In this document: positions 17,336 to 25,602 of the stretch, one piece after another | Layout: every line of letters starts with the position of its first letter | How positions within the stretch are numbered: position 1 is the first letter of the stretch | Translations under genes and position numbers: made by a program | Notes under the pieces: model-generated | The model's database searches: none | What the model saw: the letters and a program-made list of their open reading frames with translations, nothing else | What the model was told of the DNA's origin: nothing | Origin: Vibrio sp. S17_S38 | GTDB lineage: Bacteria; Pseudomonadota; Gammaproteobacteria; Enterobacterales; Vibrionaceae | NCBI RefSeq assembly: GCF_014694375.1 | Contig: NZ_JAAUWW010000010.1 | Location: 62,001-126,000 of the forward strand | Reading direction: 5' to 3' | Length of the DNA stretch: 64,000 nucleotides

Positions 17336-17962
17336 CTAAGGCTGTTTAAGTAAGTAGTTTATAGTGTTTGCAATATCTTGAATATCTTTATGACCCGTGA
17401 TCAGAACTTGATACTTACCATTGACGATAAAAGTGGGAACCGCATCGAATTTTGCTTGATTGGTGATCTCTATCGCACCATTTAAATAACGTAATAAAGC
17501 TTTCTTTTGTAATTCATCGAAATTGTATGGGCTAATAATATTGTGTGAGGTAAACACCTGTTCAATTGCCTGCTGCTTCTGCGTCATAGTTGAACCTTCG
17601 CCTAGCTGTACTGCTGCAAATAATTCAGAAAGCATTTTTTCATCTGGAATCTGATTGAGCTGCATTTCTGCTGCGTAATAAATGAGAGCCGCCACTTGGG
17701 CTTGATCATTGAAGGTGACATGAACTCGACCAAATTGCTGGTTGGTTAGCTTTTCTAATTCTCCAATGGAAGGCTCAAGGTTACGACAATGACCACACAT
17801 TAAAGAGAATACTTCAGTTACAGGTTTTATATTTGGTTGCGTTAATATTGTGGAGAGTTTTTGATATTTCTCACCTTCCTTCGGAGTACTATTATCAGAA
17901 CAAGCAGAAAGGAAAATTAAGGACATCGAAAATAAAACGATACTTTTTATATGTTTATGCAT
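17336..17962 (-). CDS. DsbA-like thiol:disulfide oxidoreductase lipoprotein
   Basis: A 208-residue protein with a lipoprotein signal (lipobox L-S-A-C, Cys21) and a DsbA-type thioredoxin fold. The active site is C56-G-H-C59 in F-S-L-M-C-G-H-C-R. The cis-proline loop is D-A-V-P-T-F-I-V-N-G near residue 170, and a helical insertion lies between. It would form or isomerise disulfides in the periplasm while anchored to a membrane. CGHC differs from the CPHC of E. coli DsbA and is closer to eukaryotic PDI, so redox behaviour may differ. Confidence 0.88.
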   Translation of the reverse strand: MHKHIKSIVLFSMSLIFLSACSDNSTPKEGEKYQKLSTILTQPNIKPVTEVFSLMCGHCRNLEPSIGELEKLTNQQFGRVHVTFNDQAQVAALIYYAAEMQLNQIPDEKMLSELFAAVQLGEGSTMTQKQQAIEQVFTSHNIISPYNFDELQKKALLRYLNGAIEITNQAKFDAVPTFIVNGKYQVLITGHKDIQDIANTINYLLKQP

Positions 17963-18300
17963 GATATATAGTTCAAATTTAAGTTAGGGATACAAGCTAA
18001 TAGAGCGCAAATCATAGAAAAAGTTCCGCTTGATGTAAAACAAAAGAAAATCATTATGAGAAGATTGATGTAGCTTTAATCTAGGAAGCGAAATAAAGAG
18101 TCATATAGTTATTATTTTGTTGTGAATTTATTAACGTTAGGGATGAAATTTATCAATAGAAGTGGCTAAGTGGCGAAATAAATACATTTATCTAATGTGT
18201 TGGTTTTTCTACATGTTAGAAGAATTATTTTACTGGTGATTCTAAATATTAAGTAAGACGTGATAACATTATCAAAACAATGTTAATTTTAAGGAAGAAA
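17963..18300. other. Intergenic region without recognised gene
   Basis: These 338 AT-rich bases separate the divergent DsbA-like and creA genes. Apart from the creA SD (TAAGGAAG just before 18301) I see no ORF with coding character, repeat or clear operator. Confidence 0.5.
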
Positions 18301-18795
18301 ATGAAAAAATTAATCGTTGCTCTCAGTTTGGCGGCTATTTTAACCGGTTGTGATAATAACGAAGTGGGTGATGTCTCTTTAGGACTATTCACAACAAAAG
18401 ATATTAAACTGAATACACTTGTCGATCCTGAAATTTCAGGTGTAACTTGTCATATTGCTTCTATTGAAGCTAATTTAAGCTTTTCTGACCCAAGTGATAG
18501 CTCAATTTCTTGTCGTCAAACGGGTGAGATCACTCCTGAAATGATTGCGAGTATTGATCGTTCAGAGTCAGGAGAAACAGTATTTAAAAAATCAAAAAGT
18601 GTGTTTTTCAAAACGATGAAGATCCGCCGCATTTATGATCCTAAGAGTCAAACATTGATGTATTTGTCGTATTCAACAAAAGAAACCTCAGGTAGCTTTA
18701 AGCATAGTTTATCAACGGTTCCTTTATGGGGCACAAAAGCCTATAAAACTCCAGAAATGTTAGCAGAAGAAAAAGCATTGAAAGAGTCTGAATAA
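18301..18795 (+). CDS. creA: CreA-family lipoprotein
   Basis: A 164-residue protein from ATG 18301, chosen because it follows TAAGGAAGAAA and gives a clean lipoprotein signal (K-K start, lipobox L-T-G-C). An ATG at 18280 would add seven residues ahead of the signal. The V-G-D-V-S-L-G start of the mature part, G-V-T-C-H-I, the I-S-C-R-Q-T-G segment and S-V-F-F-K-T-M-K-I-R-R-I-Y-D are characteristic of the CreA family, whose function is unknown. Two cysteines could form a disulfide. A strong terminator follows. Confidence 0.88.
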   Translation: MKKLIVALSLAAILTGCDNNEVGDVSLGLFTTKDIKLNTLVDPEISGVTCHIASIEANLSFSDPSDSSISCRQTGEITPEMIASIDRSESGETVFKKSKSVFFKTMKIRRIYDPKSQTLMYLSYSTKETSGSFKHSLSTVPLWGTKAYKTPEMLAEEKALKESE

Positions 18796-18800
18796 ATAAC

Positions 18801-18837
18801 AAAAAACCATTTACTGTGATTGGGTAAATGGTTTTTT
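18801..18837 (+). terminator. Terminator after creA
   Basis: A 14-bp stem (18801-18814 with 18824-18837) is followed by a T tract, directly after the creA stop. Confidence 0.85.
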
Positions 18838-18931
18838 TTATTTAGTTAACAAAATGATAAGCGCTATCGTTCCCTAATCTTAAATGTTATCGTCAAATCT
18901 TAGTAGCGTCAGATCATTTAAGTAGGATTGT

Positions 18932-19465
18932 ATGGACTCGCAAGTAGCACGATTAATCAAACAAAAAAATCGATGGTTATCTAATCATGTTGATGTTGAC
19001 TTTCCAACTCAAGAAAGCCTAAAAGGGCGAGAACTGTACTTATCCTCACAAGACCACAAAACGTTTAAAACGCAACTTGCATCAGAGTTATTAGAGCAAG
19101 CTAGCCATTATCCTATTTGGTTAGATGATATTGTACCTGTCGATTTTCATCGACTAACCATTATGTTTTCTATTCTGCAAGCAAAAGCCTGGTCGAACGA
19201 TCCTGATCAAGAAAAGCTGGTTATTGAATTTCTCACTCAAATCATCCTTGATGATATTTATCAGCTTTATATGGGGTTTAAACAGGGCCAGCCACTTATG
19301 GCAATCATCGCTCATAAAGATGACCAAACCAATAGCTTATTGTTATCAGATATTTATATACAAAAAGTATCGTCTCCAGAAGTATATCTACCGCTTATAG
19401 CTTCCATAATTCACTTATATCAAACCCCAAATGATCCAGATATGACCGTCATTTATGAGGCATAA
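18932..19465 (+). CDS. Conserved-looking cytoplasmic protein of unknown function
   Basis: A 177-residue soluble protein with no signal peptide or membrane segment. It begins with a basic stretch containing K-Q-K-N-R-W-L and has alternating hydrophobic helices (D-D-I-V-P-V-D-F-H-R-L-T-I-M-F-S-I-L near 65-82; L-V-I-E-F-L-T-Q-I-I-L-D-D-I-Y near 98). No cysteine pair or nucleotide-binding motif is visible. I do not recognise the family. Codon use looks like the neighbours. It stands alone between creA and a HAD gene on the same strand, with its own upstream region after the creA terminator. Confidence 0.65.
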   Translation: MDSQVARLIKQKNRWLSNHVDVDFPTQESLKGRELYLSSQDHKTFKTQLASELLEQASHYPIWLDDIVPVDFHRLTIMFSILQAKAWSNDPDQEKLVIEFLTQIILDDIYQLYMGFKQGQPLMAIIAHKDDQTNSLLLSDIYIQKVSSPEVYLPLIASIIHLYQTPNDPDMTVIYEA

Positions 19466-19643
19466 CTCGATGTCTATTATGTGAATATCAGGTTAATTTT
19501 TCATGTGATAATTATAAATAGTGATCTTGTCTGAAAATATAGATTTTTGCTCGGTTCGATTTAACAAAATGCTTAACCTTTTCTTTCTAATTTAATAACT
19601 AAAAGCCAGACTTAGTTTATTAAATTGAAAGTGGGGAATAAGA

Positions 19644-20303
19644 ATGGCTAAATCTCAGATCAAATGCGTTATATTTGATTGTGATGGCACGCTAGTGGAT
19701 AGTGAAACTCTCTGTTGCCAAGCATTAGTTCAAGTCTTTGCCAGTTACGGTGCTGAGGTGTGTTATGACCAATGTATGGCTAACTTTCAAGGTGGTAAAA
19801 TGTTCGATATTCTTAAAGAAACGAGTGATAGAGTTGGATTAAATATTCCGATGGAAACATTAGAGCCTCGTTATAGAGAATATATGAATAATTTGTTTTC
19901 TGAAAATCTAAAACCTATTCCATCAGCTTTGGAAACAGTACAGTATTTGATTGATAATAATATTTCCGTATGTGTGGCTTCAAATGGGTCAGTAAGTAAA
20001 ATGGAATATGCACTTTCATTAACTGGTATGTTGCATTTGTTCAAAAACAATATATTTAGTGCCTTTGACATTAATAGTTGGAAACCAGAACCTGATTTAT
20101 TGATGTATGCTGCTATGCAAATGGGTTTTCGCGCAGAAGAATGTTTATTTGTCGATGATACTGAAAATGGTGTGCAAGCCGGGATCAATGCAGGGATTCA
20201 AACGATCCACTTTACGAAATTGATTGAGCAAACCATTGATCATCCGTTAGTGAGAAGAATTGAGCACTTATCAGAGCTTCAATCTATTACTTTATTGGCG
20301 TGA
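19644..20303 (+). CDS. yieH: YieH-like HAD phosphatase
   Basis: A 219-residue HAD-IA phosphatase with motif I F-D-C-D-G-T-L-V-D-S, motif II V-A-S-N-G-S, motif III lysine in S-W-K-P-E-P-D and motif IV F-V-D-D-T-E-N-G. The four-helix cap lies between about 20 and 85. The C-D-G-T variant and overall pattern resemble E. coli YieH, which acts on 6-phosphogluconate and similar sugar phosphates. The substrate here is inference. SD GTGGGG lies before the ATG. Confidence 0.83.
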   Translation: MAKSQIKCVIFDCDGTLVDSETLCCQALVQVFASYGAEVCYDQCMANFQGGKMFDILKETSDRVGLNIPMETLEPRYREYMNNLFSENLKPIPSALETVQYLIDNNISVCVASNGSVSKMEYALSLTGMLHLFKNNIFSAFDINSWKPEPDLLMYAAMQMGFRAEECLFVDDTENGVQAGINAGIQTIHFTKLIEQTIDHPLVRRIEHLSELQSITLLA

Positions 20304-20332
20304 AACGTTTAAATAAAAAGTGATTCAGAATA

Positions 20333-20379
20333 AACAAAACCCACCGAATTGAAGCTAAACTAATTCGGTGGGTTTTGTT
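20333..20379. terminator. Bidirectional terminator, yieH / zinc-ribbon gene
   Basis: An 18-bp perfect stem (20333-20350 with 20362-20379) lies between convergent genes, among the strongest hairpins in the window. Confidence 0.88.
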
Positions 20380-20436
20380 TACTTTAATCGATAAGAATGC
20401 TGACTATTATCAATAGTGCTCGATCTTCAGTAAGAT

Positions 20437-20649
20437 TCAATGAACGAATGGAAATTTGTGACATTGAAATTGCATGGTCGATGTCAGAAATTTAGTGTCC
20501 GTGCTTAATGGTACAAGACCGCAGTCTATACAAACCAGTTCGTCTCCGTTTTCTGAGAGTAAAAATTCTTCGCTAGAACATAATGGGCAGCAGAAAGTGT
20601 CCAAATTAACGTCTAAAGTAGGCTCTTTTGTTATTCGTTTTTTATTCAT
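20437..20649 (-). CDS. Small zinc-ribbon protein
   Basis: About 70 residues from ATG 20649. A perfect AGGAGG lies ten bases upstream; it is only one base from an in-frame ATG at 20658, so 20649 is preferred. Two C-x2-C knuckles (C-P-L-C and C-I-D-C-G) separated by about 16 residues form a rubredoxin/TFIIB-like zinc ribbon. The rest is short: a basic N-terminus and a C-terminal tail. Such proteins often bind nucleic acid or protein partners. Function is unknown and I do not recognise a named family. Confidence 0.7.
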   Translation of the reverse strand: MNKKRITKEPTLDVNLDTFCCPLCSSEEFLLSENGDELVCIDCGLVPLSTDTKFLTSTMQFQCHKFPFVH

Positions 20650-20964
20650 AATTTTCATGCCTCCTATCGTTATGACTTAGTATGGCTATGCGACAGTATT
20701 CCTGTACATAATTTAATGAGCTAAACATCAATATAGCGAGTTTGTTTACACTCTAGTGCAATTATCTTAGTTGCTATTGCATACTGACAGGGATTATCTC
20801 ACAGTTTTAATTGGTTCACTTATTCCCACAGTAAGCATATGGGATGCATATCCAGTTTTAACGTAATGCTTACATATCTAGAATTATTCATCGCTATCCG
20901 CCATGATAGATCGATTGTGAAGCATGTTTGTTTTCAATATTAAAGTTCACCACAGGGTAATCGT
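20650..20964. other. Divergent intergenic region, zinc-ribbon gene / acpH
   Basis: These 315 bases hold the SD of the zinc-ribbon gene at the left and the AcpH start at the right (CACAGGG before ATG). I see no further gene, repeat or recognisable operator. Confidence 0.5.
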
Positions 20965-21543
20965 ATGAATTATTTAGCACATTTACATATTGCTGAGCAT
21001 TGCAGTAGTGATTTGGTCGGTAATTTATTAGGCGATTTTGTGAAAGGTAACCCTGATAATTTATTCCCATCAGAAGTGGTTCAAGGTATTAAGTTACACC
21101 GCTGGGTGGATAGTAATACAGATACTCACCCGATTGTCCTTAGCTTAAAGCGCTTTTTCCCTGAAAATTTAAAACGTTTTGCACCTATTGCATTTGATAT
21201 GTTTTGGGATCATGCGCTTGCGACTCGGTGGGATGAGTACCATCATTTATCGTTAGCACAATTTATTAGTCAATCGGAATATGAATGTTCCCAATGCGAA
21301 TTAATATTGCCTGAAAAGTATGAGCAAGTGACAAAAGCAATGTGGGAAGGTGAGTGGTTATTTTCTTATCAAAACTTCGATAATATCGCCTATGCACTTG
21401 AACGTATGTCGATGCGCAGACCCAAATTATCACCTTTAGCGCAGTGTTCGGAAATCATGGAACAAGAATACGATACTTTAATGGCTGCATTTAGTCAGTT
21501 CTATCCGGACTTATTAATGAAAGCGAAATACTCTCAAACATAA
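20965..21543 (+). CDS. acpH: Acyl carrier protein phosphodiesterase
   Basis: A 192-residue enzyme that removes 4'-phosphopantetheine from holo-ACP. The N-terminus M-N-Y-L-A-H-L-H-I-A and the D-L-V-G-N-L-L-G-D-F-V-K-G and H-R-W-V-D-S motifs belong to the AcpH family, an HD-like metal hydrolase fold; F-D-M-F-W-D-H lies near 77. It is followed by rhlE 58 bases downstream on the same strand. Confidence 0.92.
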   Translation: MNYLAHLHIAEHCSSDLVGNLLGDFVKGNPDNLFPSEVVQGIKLHRWVDSNTDTHPIVLSLKRFFPENLKRFAPIAFDMFWDHALATRWDEYHHLSLAQFISQSEYECSQCELILPEKYEQVTKAMWEGEWLFSYQNFDNIAYALERMSMRRPKLSPLAQCSEIMEQEYDTLMAAFSQFYPDLLMKAKYSQT

Positions 21544-21601
21544 ATTTGCTAAACTCCCATCCCATTATTTATTGATATTTGTATTTTAATATTAGGTTGC
21601 C

Positions 21602-22942
21602 ATGTCGTTTCAATCATTAGGTTTAGATTCTATTTTAGTCGATTGCGTTAAGCAGTTAGGCTTTACTTCACCAACACCCATTCAAGAACAGGCGATTCCA
21701 TTGGTTCTACAAGGTGACGACTTGCTAGCGTGCGCGCAAACTGGAACAGGAAAGACAGCAGCTTTTGGTTTGCCATTGATTCAAAAAGTTCTGCACCAGA
21801 TCTCCATCGTTCGAGATGAGAGAATTATTCAAGACCCATCTATTTCTAGTGATCCTTCTACTTTCCAACAAATAGTGAAGCCAGATGATAGTTCGTTAGG
21901 CAAACTAAAAAGTGCAAAATCAGCTCAATCAGTTAAAGCATTAGTATTAACCCCAACCCGAGAATTAGCACAACAAGTCTTTGATAGTTTGCAGTCTTAC
22001 AATCAAGGTTTAAACATTGTCGTTGTGTATGGCGGTATGAGCATGAATGTGCAAACTAACGCCCTAGCAAAAGGCGCAGATATCGTTGTAGCAACACCGG
22101 GGCGATTATTGGATCATCTATTTGTTGGCAATATTCATTTGAAGCAAACTCAAACTTTAGTGTTAGACGAAGCGGATAGAATGTTGGATATGGGCTTTAT
22201 GCCTGATCTACAAAGAATTCTTCGCAGAATGAGCACTGACCGACAAACCTTATTCTTTTCAGCAACTTTCACTAAACGTATACGTGAAGTCGCTTATAAA
22301 ATACTTAATGATCCAAAAGAAATACAAATTGCAGCTAAAAACAGTACAGCAGATACCGTTGATCAAATGATTTATCCTGTTGATAAATCGAGAAAAAGAG
22401 AGTTATTGGCTTATTTGATTGGCTCGCGAAATTGGCAACAGGTGTTGGTGTTTACTAAGACGAAACAAACCTCAGATAATTTAGCAAAAGAGCTTAAACT
22501 TGATGGTATTAATGCGGCATCTATTAATGGCGATAAAAGCCAAGGTGCACGTCAAAAAGCATTGGATGATTTCAAGTCAGGAAAAGTTAGAGCGTTAATT
22601 GCAACAGATGTTGCTGCTCGAGGTCTGGATATTCAGCAGTTACCGCAAGTGGTGAATTATGAGTTGCCTTTTCAAGCTGAAGACTATATCCATCGAATTG
22701 GGCGAACAGGTCGCGCAGGTGAAACAGGACAAGCATTCTCTTTAATGTGCCCACAAGAACAATATTTGTTAGATGCTATCGAAGCTTTATTAGACAAACG
22801 TTTACCACAAGAGTGGCTAGCAGGTTATGAACCAAGTGTTAATCAGGTTGAAGAGCCTCAAATGAAACGTGGCAGAACGGCAGAAAAACGGAAACTGAAA
22901 GCTAAGTTGAACATTCATAGCTCACGAGGTAAGCGTCGTTAG
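21602..22942 (+). CDS. rhlE: DEAD-box RNA helicase RhlE
   Basis: A 446-residue ATP-dependent RNA helicase. Motifs are complete: Q motif (P-T-P-I-Q), I A-Q-T-G-T-G-K-T (45-52), Ia P-T-R-E-L-A (118-123), II D-E-A-D, III S-A-T, then helicase C with A-T-D-V-A-A-R-G-L-D-I and H-R-I-G-R-T-G-R. A basic tail follows. Between motif I and Ia there is an insertion of about 40 Ser/Lys/Asp-rich residues (about 66-108), longer than in the RhlE proteins I recall. The short C-terminal tail fits RhlE rather than SrmB or DeaD. Confidence 0.9.
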   Translation: MSFQSLGLDSILVDCVKQLGFTSPTPIQEQAIPLVLQGDDLLACAQTGTGKTAAFGLPLIQKVLHQISIVRDERIIQDPSISSDPSTFQQIVKPDDSSLGKLKSAKSAQSVKALVLTPTRELAQQVFDSLQSYNQGLNIVVVYGGMSMNVQTNALAKGADIVVATPGRLLDHLFVGNIHLKQTQTLVLDEADRMLDMGFMPDLQRILRRMSTDRQTLFFSATFTKRIREVAYKILNDPKEIQIAAKNSTADTVDQMIYPVDKSRKRELLAYLIGSRNWQQVLVFTKTKQTSDNLAKELKLDGINAASINGDKSQGARQKALDDFKSGKVRALIATDVAARGLDIQQLPQVVNYELPFQAEDYIHRIGRTGRAGETGQAFSLMCPQEQYLLDAIEALLDKRLPQEWLAGYEPSVNQVEEPQMKRGRTAEKRKLKAKLNIHSSRGKRR

Positions 22943-22976
22943 TCGTAAACACCGTTACTATTGAGATGCCGTGGAG

Positions 22977-23690
22977 TTAACTATTTTCTTTGGGAGCAGG
23001 GACGATAATGTCAGTTAGAGTTTTTGGGCGCTCAATATCTTTTTCGTCGATATGAAGTTGAAGTACTAATAATAGGTTGAACTGCTGCCAATGTGCAAAA
23101 AGTGCCTCTTTGTCAGTCTTTTTTTCAAACATGTGCTGAAGTAAAGGTCGTAGAGTTGTAGCAGAGTGCGAATACATTGTCGTTTGCCAGCGTAATGTTC
23201 TGCCTGTTATTGGTGACTTTGGATAGCTTTGTTTGAATTGGTGAACTAGGTTTTCTAGGACTTCGTTGGTTTGAACGCTAGGTTCAAGGAAATAGTTCAC
23301 CATTTTTTTGTCTTGCCTTACTGCATCGGCTAAAAAGCGAACCGCGCGTGGATCATTAAGACTGCAGGCTAAAACGCGATTCATTAATTTGTATAGTTGA
23401 ATATTTGCAGGCAAGCCTTCTGGTAGAACACTTACAATATGTTGAAAATAATTTCTAAAATATTGATAAAGACGGTCGCTAATATTCTGCCATATTTTTT
23501 CTTTACTGCCGAAGTGATAACGCAATAGGCTATGAGAAACACCTGCTTTCTCACTGATTAAGCGAAGAGAAACACGTTTATAACCCAACTCTGAAAATAG
23601 TTCACCAGCAACGGAAAGAAGGACCTTTTTGGTTTCTTCTGCTTCTTCTGCGCTGCGTCGGCCTTGTTTTTTTTCAATTACCGTATTCAA
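22977..23690 (-). CDS. TetR-family transcriptional regulator
   Basis: A 237-residue regulator with an N-terminal TetR helix-turn-helix (about 12-65; S-E-K-A-G-V-S-H-S-L-L-R-Y-H-F-G-S-K-E recognition region) and a helical ligand domain with no clear similarity. It is convergent with rhlE and separated by about 150 bases from ltaE, which lies upstream on the same strand. The target is not indicated by context. Confidence 0.85.
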   Translation of the reverse strand: MNTVIEKKQGRRSAEEAEETKKVLLSVAGELFSELGYKRVSLRLISEKAGVSHSLLRYHFGSKEKIWQNISDRLYQYFRNYFQHIVSVLPEGLPANIQLYKLMNRVLACSLNDPRAVRFLADAVRQDKKMVNYFLEPSVQTNEVLENLVHQFKQSYPKSPITGRTLRWQTTMYSHSATTLRPLLQHMFEKKTDKEALFAHWQQFNLLLVLQLHIDEKDIERPKTLTDIIVPAPKENS

Positions 23691-23842
23691 TCTACACTCC
23701 TATTTTTTAATAGGAGTGTGCCTTATTAAAGCCACATTCCTTTTATATCATTCCAGTAATTTGAAATTATATTATACAAGTGGAAAGTATAGCGCATTTG
23801 GCATCAAATTTTTGTGATATTTCATGAGTATTGATCGCTCAA

Positions 23843-24901
23843 TCACGAATTTAATGGAAAAGGCTCATCGCGCTCAGAACGATTTAATACGGCTGAACCA
23901 ATGAACAAGCTGATCTCTTGTAGGAATAGTTCAACATCTTGGCGATTGATATCTTTATGTAATACAAATCTCATCGGTTGGCTATTACCAATAATAATAT
24001 CTTGTTGTTGTAGGTATTGCTGCAGAGCTTGGCGATCAATGTGCTCTGCAATTTTGGCAAAAACGATATTGGTATGAATAAGCTCAGGCTTTAATTCAAA
24101 TGCGCTTAAAGCATTTAATCCCTTAGCGAGAATTTGAGCATTGTCATGATCGGTTATGAGCTGTGTTACTTGCTCGGTTAAGGCAATTTTCCCCGCAGCC
24201 GCTAAAATGCCGGCTTGGCGCATGCCACCACCTAACATCTTACGAATTCGTCGAGCTCGTTTAATAAAATCGTTTGATCCTAGAAGCAAAGATCCGACTG
24301 GAGCCGCTAACCCTTTAGATAAACACACCGTCATGGAATCAAAATGCTGTGCGATCTCTTTGACATCTACATCTAATGCAACTGCCGCGTTGTAAACCCG
24401 AGCGCCATCTAAATGAAGTTGTAGATTATGCTTATGGGTAAAAGCACGAGCTTGCTTCAAATATTCTAAAGGAAGCACTTTACCATTTATCGTGTTTTCA
24501 AGGCTAAGCAGTTTTGTTTGAGCAAAATGAGAATCATCTGGTTTAATGGCTTGTTCTAGCTTTTTAAAACATATTGTTCCATCGGGTTCGTTCTCAATCG
24601 GTTGAGGTTGTATCGAACCTAACACTGCTGCGCCGCCGCCTTCAAATTTGTAATTATGTGCTTGTTGGCCACATAGATATTCATCACCTCGCTGGCAATG
24701 CGCCATTAATCCAAGCAGGTTAGCTTGCGTGCCGGATGTGACAAATAACGCGGCTTCAAACCCATGGCGTTCTGCTGCCCATGACTCGAGATCATTAATA
24801 GTTGGGTCATCACCATAAACATCATCGCCAACAATGGCTGTAGCCATGGCTTGACGCATTGATTCCGTAGGTTGTGTAACAGTGTCAGAACGAAAGTCCA
24901 T
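23843..24901 (-). CDS. ltaE: Low-specificity L-threonine aldolase
   Basis: A 352-residue PLP enzyme splitting threonine and allo-threonine into glycine and acetaldehyde. Start ATG 24901 is chosen because AAAGGA lies six bases upstream and M-D-F-R-S-D-T-V-T is the usual N-terminus; an ATG at 24955 would overlap the upstream gene. The PLP lysine is in V-C-L-S-K-G-L-A-A-P-V-G-S near 200, and H-L-D-G-A-R is nearby. It follows the NUDIX gene by 26 bases and is probably co-transcribed. Confidence 0.93.
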   Translation of the reverse strand: MDFRSDTVTQPTESMRQAMATAIVGDDVYGDDPTINDLESWAAERHGFEAALFVTSGTQANLLGLMAHCQRGDEYLCGQQAHNYKFEGGGAAVLGSIQPQPIENEPDGTICFKKLEQAIKPDDSHFAQTKLLSLENTINGKVLPLEYLKQARAFTHKHNLQLHLDGARVYNAAVALDVDVKEIAQHFDSMTVCLSKGLAAPVGSLLLGSNDFIKRARRIRKMLGGGMRQAGILAAAGKIALTEQVTQLITDHDNAQILAKGLNALSAFELKPELIHTNIVFAKIAEHIDRQALQQYLQQQDIIIGNSQPMRFVLHKDINRQDVELFLQEISLFIGSAVLNRSERDEPFPLNS

Positions 24902-24927
24902 GTTAGTTCCTTTATTTAGGGGAATGA

Positions 24928-25458
24928 TTAATTTTGATGAGTAAAATGGCCGCATAATTTTGCTTTACTAATGCAAGCGATAGTCTTAGCGTCGGTAATA
25001 AGATCGTCTCGGATCCATTGTTCTATTTGGAATAAATTGGCTGTAATGACGTCAATGACTTCATCATCGTCAAGTTTTTGTTTCATAGGAAGTGATAACT
25101 GTTTTGCAACGAATAGGTACTGAATTTCATCACAAAAACCTGCCATCGGTGTGCATTGGCCTAGTGAATGAAAATCGTCCGCTTGATAGCCAGTTTCTTC
25201 GAACAACTCTCGTTTTGCACATGCTAATGGCTCTTCATTATTTTCAATCGTGCCAGCGGGTAATTCAATGATCCATTTACCTAAAGATGGACGAAATTGT
25301 TTCAATAGAATGATATTTCCGCCCTCTGCAATAGGTAATATTACAGCTGCACCTGGATGAATAATAGTTGTGTGAGAAATGGAGATACCTGTGGGTAAAG
25401 TGATATCTTTCTCAACTAATTGAATGTTTTTCCAACGATGTAATATTTGCTGGCTCAT
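24928..25458 (-). CDS. NUDIX hydrolase (ADP-ribose pyrophosphatase-like)
   Basis: A 176-residue enzyme with a complete NUDIX box at about residues 68-90 (G-T-I-E-N, then A-K-R-E-L-x-E-E-T-G-Y). The upstream L-L-K-Q-F-R-P and W-I-I-E-L-P-A-G strands are characteristic of ADP-ribose and related sugar-nucleotide pyrophosphatases. It cleaves nucleoside diphosphates linked to another moiety in the cytoplasm; the exact substrate is not visible. It is divergent from ravA and precedes ltaE. Confidence 0.87.
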   Translation of the reverse strand: MSQQILHRWKNIQLVEKDITLPTGISISHTTIIHPGAAVILPIAEGGNIILLKQFRPSLGKWIIELPAGTIENNEEPLACAKRELFEETGYQADDFHSLGQCTPMAGFCDEIQYLFVAKQLSLPMKQKLDDDEVIDVITANLFQIEQWIRDDLITDAKTIACISKAKLCGHFTHQN

Positions 25459-25602
25459 ACTTAGATCTAATAATACGCAAATGAGGCTTTCATAGTGCCA
25501 TCTAGGCTGTTAAATTCAAGCGTAATTGTTAATACAATCCGCTAAATAGCTTGTTTATTTTATCATTTTCTTCCGCATGAAATGCATTCAAAAGGAAAGC
25601 GT

